From Pseudomonadota bacterium (GTDB lineage Bacteria > Pseudomonadota > Gammaproteobacteria > Burkholderiales > Thiobacillaceae): DNA of 64,000 bases. The stretch is taken from contig JAURYL010000082.1 of NCBI GenBank assembly GCA_030653935.1, forward strand, positions 1-64,000, written 5' to 3'. The position numbers and the translations under genes were made by a program. Position 1 is the stretch's first letter. Every line of letters begins with the position of its first letter. This document shows positions 16,760 through 25,477 of the stretch, piece by piece. The notes under the pieces are model-generated. The model worked only from the letters and a program-made list of their open reading frames with translations. It had not been told where the DNA came from and ran no database searches.

Positions 16760-18676
16760 CTATCCCAGAGGGAACAGCAGTTGGAAGGTGGTGCCCGAAG
16801 AACCGCTTTTATACGCGATTCCACCCCCCATGTTTTCCGTAAGCGTTCTCACGATGGCAAGGCCAAGGCCGGCATGGTCATCCCCCTTGTCTGTTTCCAC
16901 CGGGTCGAACAAATGCTGTTCCAGCTCGGGGTCGATGCCGGTGCCGGAATCGGTGATTTGCAGTTCGATGAAGCGTTCGCGCTTGTGATTGGTGATCAGC
17001 CCGGTCTCAAGGCGGATTTCACCGCCGTCCGGGGTGGCTTCGAGGGCGTTGAGCAACAAATTGAGCAGGATCTGTTTGATCTTGTCGCGGTCGCAGTCGA
17101 GCCGGGGCAGGCCGGGGCGGGTTTGGTGCATGACCCGAATGCCGCGCGCTTGCCAGGATGGGCCGGTGACCTTGATCAGATCATCCGCCAGGGCGCCGAT
17201 ATCGGTGGCTTCCGAGAGTTCCGCCAGGCTGTCGTCGTCCTGGGTCAGCGCGCGGACGATGCGGACGATACGGTCGAGTTCCTCATGGATGATGCGCAAT
17301 TCATCCGCGATGGGCGCGTCGTCGCCCAACTTGGCCTTGAGAATGGCCAGGTAGTTTTTGATGATGCCGAGCGGATTGTTGATTTCATGCGCCGCGCGCC
17401 GCACCCGCCCGCCCAGGTAGGCGTCGCCGCCGGCCGCCGCGAGTTCCGTGGGCGCGGCGGCGCGTCCCGCCAGCTCGCCCAGCCGGGCGTAGCGTTCCGG
17501 ATGCGCGGCGACTTCCGCCAACGCCTCGCGGTCGCCGCAGACCAGCAGGACGCCGCGCGTGGCGCCTTCTCTCACGGGGATGGCGGCGATGCCGTCGGCG
17601 CCGGCCTGGCGCGCCAACTGGAGATCCAGCGGGGAAGCCTCGCTTTCCGGATCACGGTAAACCACCACGGGCATGCGCGTGTACAGGGCGCGCACGGCCG
17701 CGGTATTACTGCCTTCCATTCGGATGGAAATGGGCGGCGCCCGCAGTTCTCCGATGTCGCGCGACTCCAGCATGCTGGTGCGGTTGTCCAGACACAGATA
17801 GACCGGGTCATACAGGCCCTCTTGTTCCGCCAGCAGGCGCGCCGCCGCCAGCACGCCATCGCCAACGCGTTCATGCATGCCGGTGGTGGCCAGTTCCGCG
17901 CGGGTGAACCGCGCGACCGCGCTCGAGAGGTCTTGTTGCGCGCGCGCCAGCGCGGCGGAGGTTGCCACCGATTTATCCATTTCCTGAAGCATTGCGCTAA
18001 GCGATTCATGGTCTGGAGCGGGCGCCAAGGATAACTGATCGTCACTATCCAGCGCGCGCCGCTTCAGCAGTTGCCAGGCCGTGGCCGCCAGTCGCGGCAG
18101 TAGCGTGGCGTCGCGCAGGCGGCTGGCCGGTTCACGCAGCAGGCGCGGGACGTCGGCGAGAAAACCGCGCATCGGGAGTTCGGAGAGCGCCTGCTGGCTA
18201 TCGGGCAGATCACCGAGCAGGCCAGCCAGCCAGGCTTCGTCGAGCGCGGGATAGGCCGTGTGCCGCGCCAGCGACCGGCACAGGTGGGCCAGGGAGATCG
18301 CGTGCAGCCAGTCTTGTTCCTGGAGCGCCGAATCCGGCTGCGCGAGTTGCCGCAGGGCGGTATCGCTGACCAGGCCTTTCAAGGTGGGGAGCGAGATCTG
18401 GCCGCAGAGTGCCTCGAAACCGCGCGGGCCCGGGTCGGTGTCGGGACGCGCCGTGGCGCGCAGGATCGCCAGGCTCAGGCCGGGATCGAGCATGAGCCAG
18501 CCGCGCGCCTGCTCGCTCAGGTCGCCGGTACCCGCGAGCGCGTCGAGCAGATTGATCAGCACGCCGGGATGCGATGCGATCCGAACGGGGCTGGGGGGAA
18601 CTGAGAGGGGGTGGTAAGCGCGGTGCGGCAAGACGGCGAGGTGGGGTGGCCTGAAGAGTGTTGCGAAATGAAGCAA
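16760..18676 (-). CDS. Histidine kinase with N-terminal HDOD-like and GAF-like regions
   Basis: The 638-residue protein lacks membrane segments. Residues about 30-200 resemble an HDOD domain (LDALAGTGDLSEQ, LMLDPGLSLAILRAT, AWLAGLLGDLP), 250-400 look GAF-like, and 415-638 form the kinase: H-box RRAAHEINNPLGIIKNYL with the phospho-accepting His near 430, N-box LLNLLLNALEATPDGG, DSGTGIDPE and GLGLAIV. It is therefore a soluble sensor. The start is uncertain; a TTG at 18676 gives the longest frame and later GTG codons are possible. The GGDEF-EAL response regulator gene follows after 50 bp and is the likely phosphorylation partner. Confidence 0.85.
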   Translation of the reverse strand: MLHFATLFRPPHLAVLPHRAYHPLSVPPSPVRIASHPGVLINLLDALAGTGDLSEQARGWLMLDPGLSLAILRATARPDTDPGPRGFEALCGQISLPTLKGLVSDTALRQLAQPDSALQEQDWLHAISLAHLCRSLARHTAYPALDEAWLAGLLGDLPDSQQALSELPMRGFLADVPRLLREPASRLRDATLLPRLAATAWQLLKRRALDSDDQLSLAPAPDHESLSAMLQEMDKSVATSAALARAQQDLSSAVARFTRAELATTGMHERVGDGVLAAARLLAEQEGLYDPVYLCLDNRTSMLESRDIGELRAPPISIRMEGSNTAAVRALYTRMPVVVYRDPESEASPLDLQLARQAGADGIAAIPVREGATRGVLLVCGDREALAEVAAHPERYARLGELAGRAAAPTELAAAGGDAYLGGRVRRAAHEINNPLGIIKNYLAILKAKLGDDAPIADELRIIHEELDRIVRIVRALTQDDDSLAELSEATDIGALADDLIKVTGPSWQARGIRVMHQTRPGLPRLDCDRDKIKQILLNLLLNALEATPDGGEIRLETGLITNHKRERFIELQITDSGTGIDPELEQHLFDPVETDKGDDHAGLGLAIVRTLTENMGGGIAYKSGSSGTTFQLLFPLG

Positions 18677-18989
18677 GCGCCATGCCGCCCTGGTAACTGG
18701 ATACCGCCTTGTAACTTGATGATTGCGTTGTGATTATCGTAAAAAAACCCGACGCTTTGTGCCACCCCGTTGGGATGTCGGCAGGAGTGTCCAGCGTTTG
18801 CCGTTAAGGTGAAACAACCATGGCGGCGTGGGGCGGCGAGGTGCTTTTCCCGGAGGCGCCGCCAGCAGGCCAGTAGCCAGTCACATTGAATCGCGTGGCT
18901 GGTTTGCAGGGTGCGGTTCGCCGCGCTCACCACACCCTGCATCCGGTTTGAGCACGCTCGTATCCTCGCGTTTCAATGCGACAGGCCGG
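18677..18989. other. Intergenic region with a repeat core
   Basis: No convincing gene is present. It contains a copy of the dispersed repeat core (GCGGTTCGCCGCGCTCACCA, about 18910-18945) related to 1-67 and 30276-30342, plus an imperfect hairpin CCGAC...GTCGG near 18749-18781. The promoter of the histidine kinase must lie here, but I cannot place it. Confidence 0.5.
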
Positions 18990-19499
18990 CTAGCCGGTGG
19001 TCTCCCGCAACAGACGGAACAATTCGCGGCTGGATTTGGGCGGCTTGTTTTCGGTGGCTTCCCGGCGCGCGTTGCGGATCAATTGGCGCATTTGCTGGGT
19101 ATCCGCTTCGGGATGCAGGCTCTGCCATTCGGTGAATGCCGCGTCATCCGCCAGCAGACGTTCGCGCCAGCGCTCCAGGGCGTGGAATTCGGCCTTGACT
19201 GTGGCGGACTCTCCCCTGATCGCGGCCAGCTTTTCGAGGATGGGATCGGCATCCACCCCGCGCATCAGTTTGCCGATGAACTGCATCTGCCGGCGGATCG
19301 CCCCGTTCGCGGTGAGTCGCTGCGCCTCCAGCAATTCCAGGAACAGCCGTTCCGGTAAATCCATTTTTTTCAGATGCTCGCGCGATAGCTTCACGAGTTC
19401 CACGCCCAGCGCCTGCAAGGCGTTCATTTCGTTCTTGCGCTGGGTCTTGCTGACGTGGCCGTCCTCGAATGTGTCGTGGTCTTCTGCGGGTGATTGCAT
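18990..19499 (-). CDS. darP: Ribosome-biogenesis factor DarP (YjgA)
   Basis: The 169-residue protein matches DarP/YjgA (DUF615): SKTQRKNEM near the start, LGVELVKLS, LPERLFLELLEAQRL, IRRQMQFIGKLMR, ALERWRERLLADD and QQMRQLIRNARRE. DarP associates with the late 50S subunit precursor. The start ATG at 19499 was chosen because homology begins with the SKTQRKNEM block; the longer frame runs into the opposite-strand pmbA gene. It is divergent from pmbA with a 49-bp gap, the conserved darP/pmbA head-to-head arrangement, so the two promoters overlap. Confidence 0.93.
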   Translation of the reverse strand: MQSPAEDHDTFEDGHVSKTQRKNEMNALQALGVELVKLSREHLKKMDLPERLFLELLEAQRLTANGAIRRQMQFIGKLMRGVDADPILEKLAAIRGESATVKAEFHALERWRERLLADDAAFTEWQSLHPEADTQQMRQLIRNARREATENKPPKSSRELFRLLRETTG

Positions 19500-19548
19500 G
19501 GCATGCGGAGTGAAAGCGCGGGCGGGTATCATAGCGGCCTTTGTCCCT

Positions 19549-20904
19549 ATGTCAGGTTCTCCCGTGTCCGACAGTCCATTCAGCTTTACCCGCGAGGCTT
19601 TGCAAGCACTCACCGCCCAAACCCTCGAATTGGCGCGCGCCGGCGGCGCCAGCGCCGCCGAGACGGAGATTTCCGAAGGGAGTGGCTTGAGCGTGTCCGT
19701 GCGCCATGGCGAGGTGGAAACCATCGAGCACAACCGCGACAAGGGCATCGGTGTCACCGTTTATCTTGGCCAGAGGCGCGGCCACGCCTCGACCTCCGAT
19801 TTTTCCGCGCCAGCGCTGGCTCGCACCGTGGAAAAGGCGCTGACCATCGCCCGCTATACCGCCGAGGACAATTGCGCCGGTCTGGCCGAGGAAAACCTGC
19901 TGGCGCGACTGCTGCCGAATCTCGATCTCCATCACCCCTGGCTGGTGGAGGTCGATCAGGCCGCCGAACTGGCGCGGGCGTGCGAGGCCGCCGCGCTGGG
20001 CGTGGACACGCGCATCAACAATTCCGAGGGCGCCTCGCTGTCGAGCCAGAGTTCACAGTTCATCTATGCCAATAGCCTGGGCTTCTCCGGGGGCTATCCG
20101 AGTACACGGCAGAGCCTCTCGTGCGCGGTGATCGCCGAGGAAGACGGCGCCATGCAGCGCGATTACTGGTACACCACCGCGCGCGCCGCCGAGGACATGG
20201 ATTCCGCCGACGCGGTGGGGCGGCGAGCGGGCGAGCGCACGGTGCGGCGCCTCAACGCGCGCAAGCTGTCCACCCGCCAGTGCCCGGTGCTGTTCGAGGC
20301 ACCCATCGCCACCGGTCTGATCGCCAGTTTCGTGTCCGCGATTTCCGGCGGTCATCTCTATCGCAAGTCTTCCTTCCTGCTCGATAGCCTCGGCAGCCAG
20401 GTATTTCCCTCCTTTTTCCAGATGCTCGAAAACCCCTTCCTGCCGCGCGGGCTGGCTTCGGCGCCGTTCGACGCCGAAGGTGTCGCCACGCATGAGCGGG
20501 AGGTGGTGCGCGACGGCGTGATCCAAGGTTATTTCCTGGGCAGCTACAGCGCCCGCAAGCTGGGCATGAAAACCACGGGCAACGCCGGCGGCAACCACAA
20601 CCTCGTCGTGCCTTCCACCGGCGAGGACTTCGCCGGCCTGCTCAATAAGATGGGGAGCGGCCTGCTGGTGACCGAATTGCTCGGCCAGGGCCTCAACATG
20701 GTGACCGGCGACTATTCGCGCGGCGCCGCCGGCTTCTGGGTGGAAAACGGCGTGATCACCTATCCGGTGGAGGAAATCACCATCGCCGGCAACCTGCGCG
20801 ACATGCTCGGCGGCATCGTCGCCATCGGCAACGATGTCGAAACCCGGGGTTCGCGCCGGGTCGGCTCGATCCTCATCGGCAATATGACTGTCGCGGGCGA
20901 GTGA
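19549..20904 (+). CDS. pmbA: Metalloprotease PmbA (TldE)
   Basis: PmbA/TldE is the partner of the TldD metalloprotease, and the TldD-TldE heterodimer degrades unfolded peptides and matures some modified peptides such as microcin B17. The 451-residue protein shows the family blocks VRHGEVETIEHNRDKG, GHASTSDFS, CPVLFEAPIATGLI, DGVIQGYFLGSYSARKLGM, TGNAGGNHN and ELLGQGLNMVTGDYSRGAAG. The catalytic HExxxH of TldD is absent, as expected for TldE. The ATG at 19549 leaves 49 bp to the divergent darP. No tldD lies in the window. Confidence 0.95.
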   Translation: MSGSPVSDSPFSFTREALQALTAQTLELARAGGASAAETEISEGSGLSVSVRHGEVETIEHNRDKGIGVTVYLGQRRGHASTSDFSAPALARTVEKALTIARYTAEDNCAGLAEENLLARLLPNLDLHHPWLVEVDQAAELARACEAAALGVDTRINNSEGASLSSQSSQFIYANSLGFSGGYPSTRQSLSCAVIAEEDGAMQRDYWYTTARAAEDMDSADAVGRRAGERTVRRLNARKLSTRQCPVLFEAPIATGLIASFVSAISGGHLYRKSSFLLDSLGSQVFPSFFQMLENPFLPRGLASAPFDAEGVATHEREVVRDGVIQGYFLGSYSARKLGMKTTGNAGGNHNLVVPSTGEDFAGLLNKMGSGLLVTELLGQGLNMVTGDYSRGAAGFWVENGVITYPVEEITIAGNLRDMLGGIVAIGNDVETRGSRRVGSILIGNMTVAGE

Positions 20905-20962
20905 CGTCTAGCAGCGTGGACTCCGCCGCGAGCCATCCAGGCGACGGGCCTTGTTTCAGTCT

Positions 20963-21502
20963 ATGAAGACTCTCCTCGTCATCGCCCGGGCCATCGATGC
21001 GCTCAACGAACGCGTCGGTCGCGCCGCCATGTGGCTGGTGTTGCTGGCGACGCTGATTTCCGCCGGCAATGCCATCATGCGCTACGGTTTCGATCTTTCT
21101 TCCAACGCCTGGCTGGAAATCCAGTGGTATCTGTTCGCCCTGATTTTCCTGCTCGGCGCCGGCTATACACTTAAGCATAACGGCCATGTCCGCATCGACA
21201 TTCTTCATGGCCGTTTCTCGCCGCGCCTACGGGCCTGGGTGGATTTGATCGGCGGCGTGCTCTTTCTGCTGCCCCTGTGCGGCCTCCTGATCTGGATGGG
21301 CTGGGATGGCTTCGCCGCCTCCTGGGCGGTGAACGAAACTTCGCCGGATGCCGGCGGCCTCTCGCGCTGGCCGATCAAGCTGGCGATTCCGCTCGGGTTC
21401 GGGCTGTTGCTGCTGCAAGGTGTCGCGGAATCCATCAAGCGCGCCGCTTTCCTCATGGGCCAAGGGCCGTTGCATGAGGAGCGGGTGGAGGAACTGGCGT
21501 GA
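20963..21502 (+). CDS. TRAP transporter small permease (DctQ family)
   Basis: The 179-residue protein has four predicted membrane helices (about 25-45, 55-75, 95-120, 135-155) and the DctQ blocks NAIMRYGF, LEIQWYLFALIFLLGAGYTLKHNGHVRIDI. DctQ forms a complex with the large subunit DctM and an extracytoplasmic binding protein to import organic acids using a Na+ gradient. The ATG at 20963 is preferred; a TTG four codons upstream is an alternative. Its TGA overlaps the dctM ATG by one base. No dctP-type binding-protein gene is adjacent. Confidence 0.92.
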   Translation: MKTLLVIARAIDALNERVGRAAMWLVLLATLISAGNAIMRYGFDLSSNAWLEIQWYLFALIFLLGAGYTLKHNGHVRIDILHGRFSPRLRAWVDLIGGVLFLLPLCGLLIWMGWDGFAASWAVNETSPDAGGLSRWPIKLAIPLGFGLLLLQGVAESIKRAAFLMGQGPLHEERVEELA

Positions 21503-22890
21503 TGTTCGAATTGATGGCGCCGCTGATGTTCCTGGGCTTGGTGGCGTTCCTGCTGCTCGGTTATCCGGTGGCGTTTTCCCTGGCGGCCAATGGCCTGTTG
21601 TTCGCCGTGATCGGCATTCTGTCGGGCTATTTCGGCTTCGAGCAATTGCAAGCCTTGCCGGAGCGGGTCTACGGCATCATGTCCAATGCCACGCTGCTGG
21701 CGATCCCATTCTTTACCTTCATGGGCCTGGTGCTGGAAAAAAGCGGCATGGCGGAAGAGTTACTCGAAAGCGTCGGCCAGTTGTTCGGCCCGATTCGCGG
21801 CGGCCTCGCCTTCGCGGTGGTGTTTGTCGGCGCCTTGCTGGCGGCGACCACCGGCGTGGTGGCGGCGTCGGTGATCGCGATGGGCCTGATTTCCCTGCCC
21901 ATCATGTTGCGTTACGGCTACGACAAACGTCTGGCCAGCGGTGTCATCGCCGCCTCCGGCACCCTGGCGCAGATCATCCCGCCCTCCCTGGTGCTGATCG
22001 TGCTGGCCGACCAACTGGGCGTGTCGGTGGGCGACATGTATCGCGGCGCGCTCGTGCCCGCTCTGATGCTTACCGGCCTCTATGCCGTTTTCGTGCTGGC
22101 CGTCAGTCTGGCGCTGCCGAATACCATGCCGGCGTTGCCCGTCGAGGCGCGTGGCCCGCGCGGCGGCGCGCTGTTGGTGAAGTCACTCACCGCCATGCTG
22201 CCGCCGTTGCTGCTGATCTTCCTGGTGTTGGGCACCATCTTCCTCGGCATCGCCACCCCCACCGAGGGCGGCGCCATGGGCGCGGTGGGCGCCTTGTCGC
22301 TGGCCCTGCTCAAGCGTCGGCTCAGTCTCGATACACTGACTCAGGCGATGGACGCCACCGCCCGGCTCACCACTTTCGTGATTTTCATCCTGATCGGCTC
22401 CACCGTGTTTTCCCTGGTGTTCCGCATGCTGGAGGGCGATCTTTGGGTGGAGGGCATGTTGACCGCGCTGCCCGGCGGCGAACTCGGCTTTCTGCTGGTG
22501 GTGAATCTGTTGATCTTCGTGCTGGCGTTCTTCCTGGATTTCTTCGAGATCGCCTTCATCATCGTGCCTCTGCTGGCGCCGGTGGCGTTGAAACTGGGCA
22601 TCGATCTGGTCTGGTTCGGGGTGCTGCTGGGCATCAACATGCAGACCTCCTTCATGCATCCACCCTTCGGTTTCGCGCTGTTCTACCTGAAAAGCGTGGC
22701 GCCAAAAGAGGTGAAGACCAGCGACATCTACTGGGGCGCGGTGCCGTTCCTGATCATCCAGTTGCTCATGGTCGCCGCCGTGCTGGCCTTCCCCGGCCTG
22801 GTCGGGGTGGAGACCGTCAAGCTCGACGACACACCAATCAAGATCGAACTGGAGCTGCCGGGGAATCTTTATATGCCGCCAAAACAATAA
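21502..22890 (+). CDS. TRAP transporter large permease (DctM family)
   Basis: The 462-residue protein is almost entirely hydrophobic, with about 12 membrane helices, and carries DctM family blocks: FLLLGYPVAFSLAANGL, ATLLAIPFFTFMGLVLEKSG, AATTGVVAASVIAMG, GVIAASGTLAQIIPPSLVLI, TPTEGGAMGAVGAL and MQTSFMHPPFGFALFYL. It is the transport subunit of a TRAP system in which the substrate is set by a separate binding protein. It starts at the ATG overlapping the dctQ stop. No binding protein is encoded nearby, so the substrate cannot be guessed. Confidence 0.93.
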   Translation: MFELMAPLMFLGLVAFLLLGYPVAFSLAANGLLFAVIGILSGYFGFEQLQALPERVYGIMSNATLLAIPFFTFMGLVLEKSGMAEELLESVGQLFGPIRGGLAFAVVFVGALLAATTGVVAASVIAMGLISLPIMLRYGYDKRLASGVIAASGTLAQIIPPSLVLIVLADQLGVSVGDMYRGALVPALMLTGLYAVFVLAVSLALPNTMPALPVEARGPRGGALLVKSLTAMLPPLLLIFLVLGTIFLGIATPTEGGAMGAVGALSLALLKRRLSLDTLTQAMDATARLTTFVIFILIGSTVFSLVFRMLEGDLWVEGMLTALPGGELGFLLVVNLLIFVLAFFLDFFEIAFIIVPLLAPVALKLGIDLVWFGVLLGINMQTSFMHPPFGFALFYLKSVAPKEVKTSDIYWGAVPFLIIQLLMVAAVLAFPGLVGVETVKLDDTPIKIELELPGNLYMPPKQ

Positions 22891-22969
22891 CCCTGATTTC
22901 CAGTTGGCCGTTTTCTGCCGATAAGTTAATCTGTAATCAACACGTTACCAACAATCACTGGAGTTTTAG

Positions 22970-23647
22970 ATGAAGACCTTCGCGAAACTGCTTGTCGTGG
23001 CGGTTCTGCTTTCCGGCTGTGCCACGAAAGAATATGTTCAGGAGCAACTCAAGCCCCTGATCAAGCGCGCCGACTCCCTGGATAACCGCGTCACAACCAC
23101 GGACGCGGCGATCACTTCCAGCAACACCGGCCTGGCGGCTACCAGCAAGCGTGTCGATGACTCGGTCATCACCCTCAAGGTGCATGCCGACCGCCTGGGC
23201 AAGAACGAGGCCGATATCGCGCAGATTTCCAAGACTGCTCAGGATGCGCTGGAGCGGGCGGCGGCCGCCGGCAGACTGGCCGCCGGCAAGCTGGCCTACG
23301 AGGTGGTGCTGTCCGAGGACAAAGTCAAATTCGGTTCCAGCAAGACGGTGCTGGGCAAGGATGCGATGGCGGCGCTCGACGAATTCGCGGCCACGATCAA
23401 GAGGGATAACCGCATCGTTTTCATCGAAGTCCAAGGCCATACCGACAGCATCGGCAGCGAGGCAGTCAACCTGAAAGTGGGCCAGCAGCGCGCCGAGGCG
23501 GTGCGGCTGTATCTCTACTCCAAAGCGGGTTTCCCGTTGCATCGGCTTTCCGCCATCTCTTATGGCGAGAGCATGCCGGTGGCCAGCAATATGTATAACC
23601 CCGGCCGCGCCCAGAACCGCCGCGTGGTCCTGGTCGTACTGTACTGA
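22970..23647 (+). CDS. OmpA-family lipoprotein
   Basis: The 225-residue protein has a lipoprotein signal with lipobox LLSGC (Cys17), a helical or coiled-coil region (about 20-105, ALERAAAAGRLAA), and a C-terminal OmpA-like peptidoglycan-binding domain (about 115-225) with VEVQGHTDSIGSEAVN-type core (here IEVQGHTDSIG), RAEAVRLYL and AQNRRVVLVV. It probably tethers the outer membrane to peptidoglycan. A GGAG ribosome site precedes the ATG and a strong terminator follows the stop, so it is monocistronic. Confidence 0.9.
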   Translation: MKTFAKLLVVAVLLSGCATKEYVQEQLKPLIKRADSLDNRVTTTDAAITSSNTGLAATSKRVDDSVITLKVHADRLGKNEADIAQISKTAQDALERAAAAGRLAAGKLAYEVVLSEDKVKFGSSKTVLGKDAMAALDEFAATIKRDNRIVFIEVQGHTDSIGSEAVNLKVGQQRAEAVRLYLYSKAGFPLHRLSAISYGESMPVASNMYNPGRAQNRRVVLVVLY

Positions 23648-23660
23648 TTCCGTCGTGGGA

Positions 23661-23690
23661 AAAGCCGGGGCTTCGGCCCCGGCTTTTTTT
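23661..23690 (+). terminator. Rho-independent terminator after the OmpA lipoprotein
   Basis: The stem AAAGCCGGGGC / GCCCCGGCTTT with a TTCG loop is followed by a T-run, 14 bp after the stop codon. Confidence 0.95.
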
Positions 23691-23809
23691 CGTCCGGCCG
23701 TGGCGATTGCCGCGATTAAAGCCATGTCTGGCTAAAGATTTCTCCGCGCGTGCCGATGGTGGCGGCAATCACGCAGCAGTTCACTCAACAGGAACCACGG
23801 AGATTTCGC

Positions 23810-24379
23810 ATGGACGAAACCGGCAGTTACACGGTGCCCCCTTCCACCGCCGCGCGCCCGGACCTCGATTGGAGTCAGGTGCGCGAGACCATCATGATGC
23901 TCAACCTGGCGGTGGCTCAGATCGAGATGGCGCTGAAGGAATCGAGCGGCTCGGTCGATGTGCTGACCAATTCCTTTACCGATATGTACGGCAACCTGAT
24001 GGCGCTGGTGGAGGAGGCGCGCTCCTTGCCCGATTCCCCCGTGAAGCAGGCCATCGAAGGCAGCGGCATCGCCGTTTCCGAGCAGATGCAGCATGTCATC
24101 GTCGCGTTCCAGTTCTATGACCGCCTGTCGCAACGGCTGTCCCATGTCTGCCACAGCCTCGACGACCTTACCGGTATCGTCAACGAGCCCGCTCTGCTCT
24201 ACAACCCGTTTGCCTGGCACGCGTTGCAACAGAAGATTCGCTCCAAGTACACGATGGAAGACGAGAAGCTGATGTTCGACACCCTGCTGCGTACCGGTGA
24301 TGTCCAGGCGGCGCTGGATCAGTTTGTTTCCGCCAAGCAGGGCGAGGCCGGAAAATCTTCGGATATCGAGTTGTTCTGA
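23810..24379 (+). CDS. Conserved protein of unknown function, CheZ-like helical pattern
   Basis: The 189-residue, acidic, all-helical soluble protein has no signal or membrane segment. A central block, VIVAFQFYDRLSQRLSHV (about 100-117), resembles the amphipathic helix of CheZ-type phosphatases, which carries the catalytic Asp and Gln in D-x-x-x-Q, here DRLSQ. This is only a pattern match and no chemotaxis gene is in the window. The start at 23810 has GGAG 9 nt upstream; an upstream ATG at 23750 overlaps the preceding terminator zone and is less likely. It stands alone between a terminator and a repeat-rich gap. Confidence 0.55.
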   Translation: MDETGSYTVPPSTAARPDLDWSQVRETIMMLNLAVAQIEMALKESSGSVDVLTNSFTDMYGNLMALVEEARSLPDSPVKQAIEGSGIAVSEQMQHVIVAFQFYDRLSQRLSHVCHSLDDLTGIVNEPALLYNPFAWHALQQKIRSKYTMEDEKLMFDTLLRTGDVQAALDQFVSAKQGEAGKSSDIELF

Positions 24380-24504
24380 GGAGGGCTGGTAGACATCAAC
24401 CTGGAAACTGCGGTTGGCCGCTTATTTCCACCGGCAGACCGCATGGCTACAGGTAATGCAGGCATTGAGGGTACCCGGTGTTTGTGTGAATCCGCGTGGC
24501 TGAT

Positions 24505-24561
24505 GTAGGAGCGGGCTTGCCCGCGATTGGCGGTGGGTTTCGCGGGCAAGCCCGCTCCTAC
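24505..24561. repeat. Palindromic REP-type repeat
   Basis: The ends GTAGGAGCGGGCTTGCCCGC and GCGGGCAAGCCCGCTCCTAC are inverted with a loop of about 17 nt. It is related in its GTAGGAG tips to the elements at 7480 and 9017 but has a different inner sequence. Confidence 0.92.
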
Positions 24562-24570
24562 GCTTCGTTT

Positions 24571-24808
24571 AACCTTGATTCCTCGGTTGATCGCGCCCGA
24601 GTGTGGGTCTGCCGGGCCGGCTGGCAAGGCGCGACGACGCAGCGGGCCGGGGCCCGCAAGGAGGAGCAACGCCGCCAGACGGTCCGGCAGACCCGCACTC
24701 GGGCGCGAAGCGGGCTCACCCATTCGGTGAGCGTGATCGAAGGCGCAAACCTCAGCACCCATGCGGCCTCGCGAGGGAGATCGAGCGGTCAACCGAGGAA
24801 TCAAGGTT
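24571..24808. repeat. Nested inverted-repeat element (about 240 bp)
   Basis: The outer arms 24571-24590 and 24789-24808 are perfect 20-bp inverted repeats (AACCTTGATTCCTCGGTTGA). An inner pair is nearly perfect: GCGCCCGAGTGTGGGTCTGC near 24593 against the complement of GCAGACCCGCACTCGGGCGC near 24690. A further pair CTGGC/GCCAG sits inside that. No gene is seen. The arrangement suggests a MITE or composite repeat inserted next to the REP at 24505. Confidence 0.8.
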
Positions 24809-24838
24809 TAACTGCCGGATTCATCGATGGCGGTGACC

Positions 24839-25477
24839 TCATGCGCCGTCGCCGACGAAGGGATTGGATCTTCGCTCGAAGCCGAAGGTGCTCATGGGGC
24901 CGTGGCCGGGGATGAAGGCGATGTCGTCGCCCAGGGGGAAGAGTTTCTCGCGGATGGAGCGGATCAGGTCGTTGTGGTTGCCGCGCGGGAAGTCGGTGCG
25001 GCCGATGCTGCCCTTGAACAGGACATCGCCGACAAAGGCGTGGCGGCTTTGCGGCTCGAACAGGACGACATGGCCGGGGGTGTGGCCGGGGGTGTGGATG
25101 ACCCGCAAGGTGAGTTCGCCCAATTCAACGGTATCGCCATCGTGCAGCCATTCCCGGGGCGTGAATGCCTCGGCGGGGGGGAAGCCGAACATTTCGGCCT
25201 GCGCCGGCAGGTTGTCGAGGAGGAAGGCATCGTCCCGATGTGGGCCGATGATCGGCAGGTCGAGCCGGCGCGAGAGTTCCAGGGCGCCGCCGACATGGTC
25301 GAGATGGCCGTGGGTGAGCAGGAGTTTTTCCAGAGTGACGTCTGCTTTTTTCACCGCTGCGAGCAGTTGTTCGATGTCGCCACCGGGATCGACCAAGGCG
25401 GCGCGACGGCTGCCTTCACACCAGATCAGGGAACAGTTCTGTTGGTAGGGGGTGACCGGGAGAATGGTGAACTTCAT
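24839..25477 (-). CDS. MBL-fold metallo-hydrolase (glyoxalase II-like, YcbL type)
   Basis: The 212-residue soluble protein has the metallo-beta-lactamase metal motif THGHLDHVGG (about 55-64), HTPGHTPGH (about 130-138), a bridging Asp in FVGDVLF and FIPGHGP near the C-terminus. The short form without the glyoxalase II C-terminal helical domain matches YcbL-type hydrolases; some relatives with this fold are persulfide dioxygenases, so a role in sulfur or thioester chemistry is possible but unproven. Its ATG overlaps the stop of the ene-reductase gene by 4 bp, so the two are translationally coupled. Confidence 0.88.
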   Translation of the reverse strand: MKFTILPVTPYQQNCSLIWCEGSRRAALVDPGGDIEQLLAAVKKADVTLEKLLLTHGHLDHVGGALELSRRLDLPIIGPHRDDAFLLDNLPAQAEMFGFPPAEAFTPREWLHDGDTVELGELTLRVIHTPGHTPGHVVLFEPQSRHAFVGDVLFKGSIGRTDFPRGNHNDLIRSIREKLFPLGDDIAFIPGHGPMSTFGFERRSNPFVGDGA

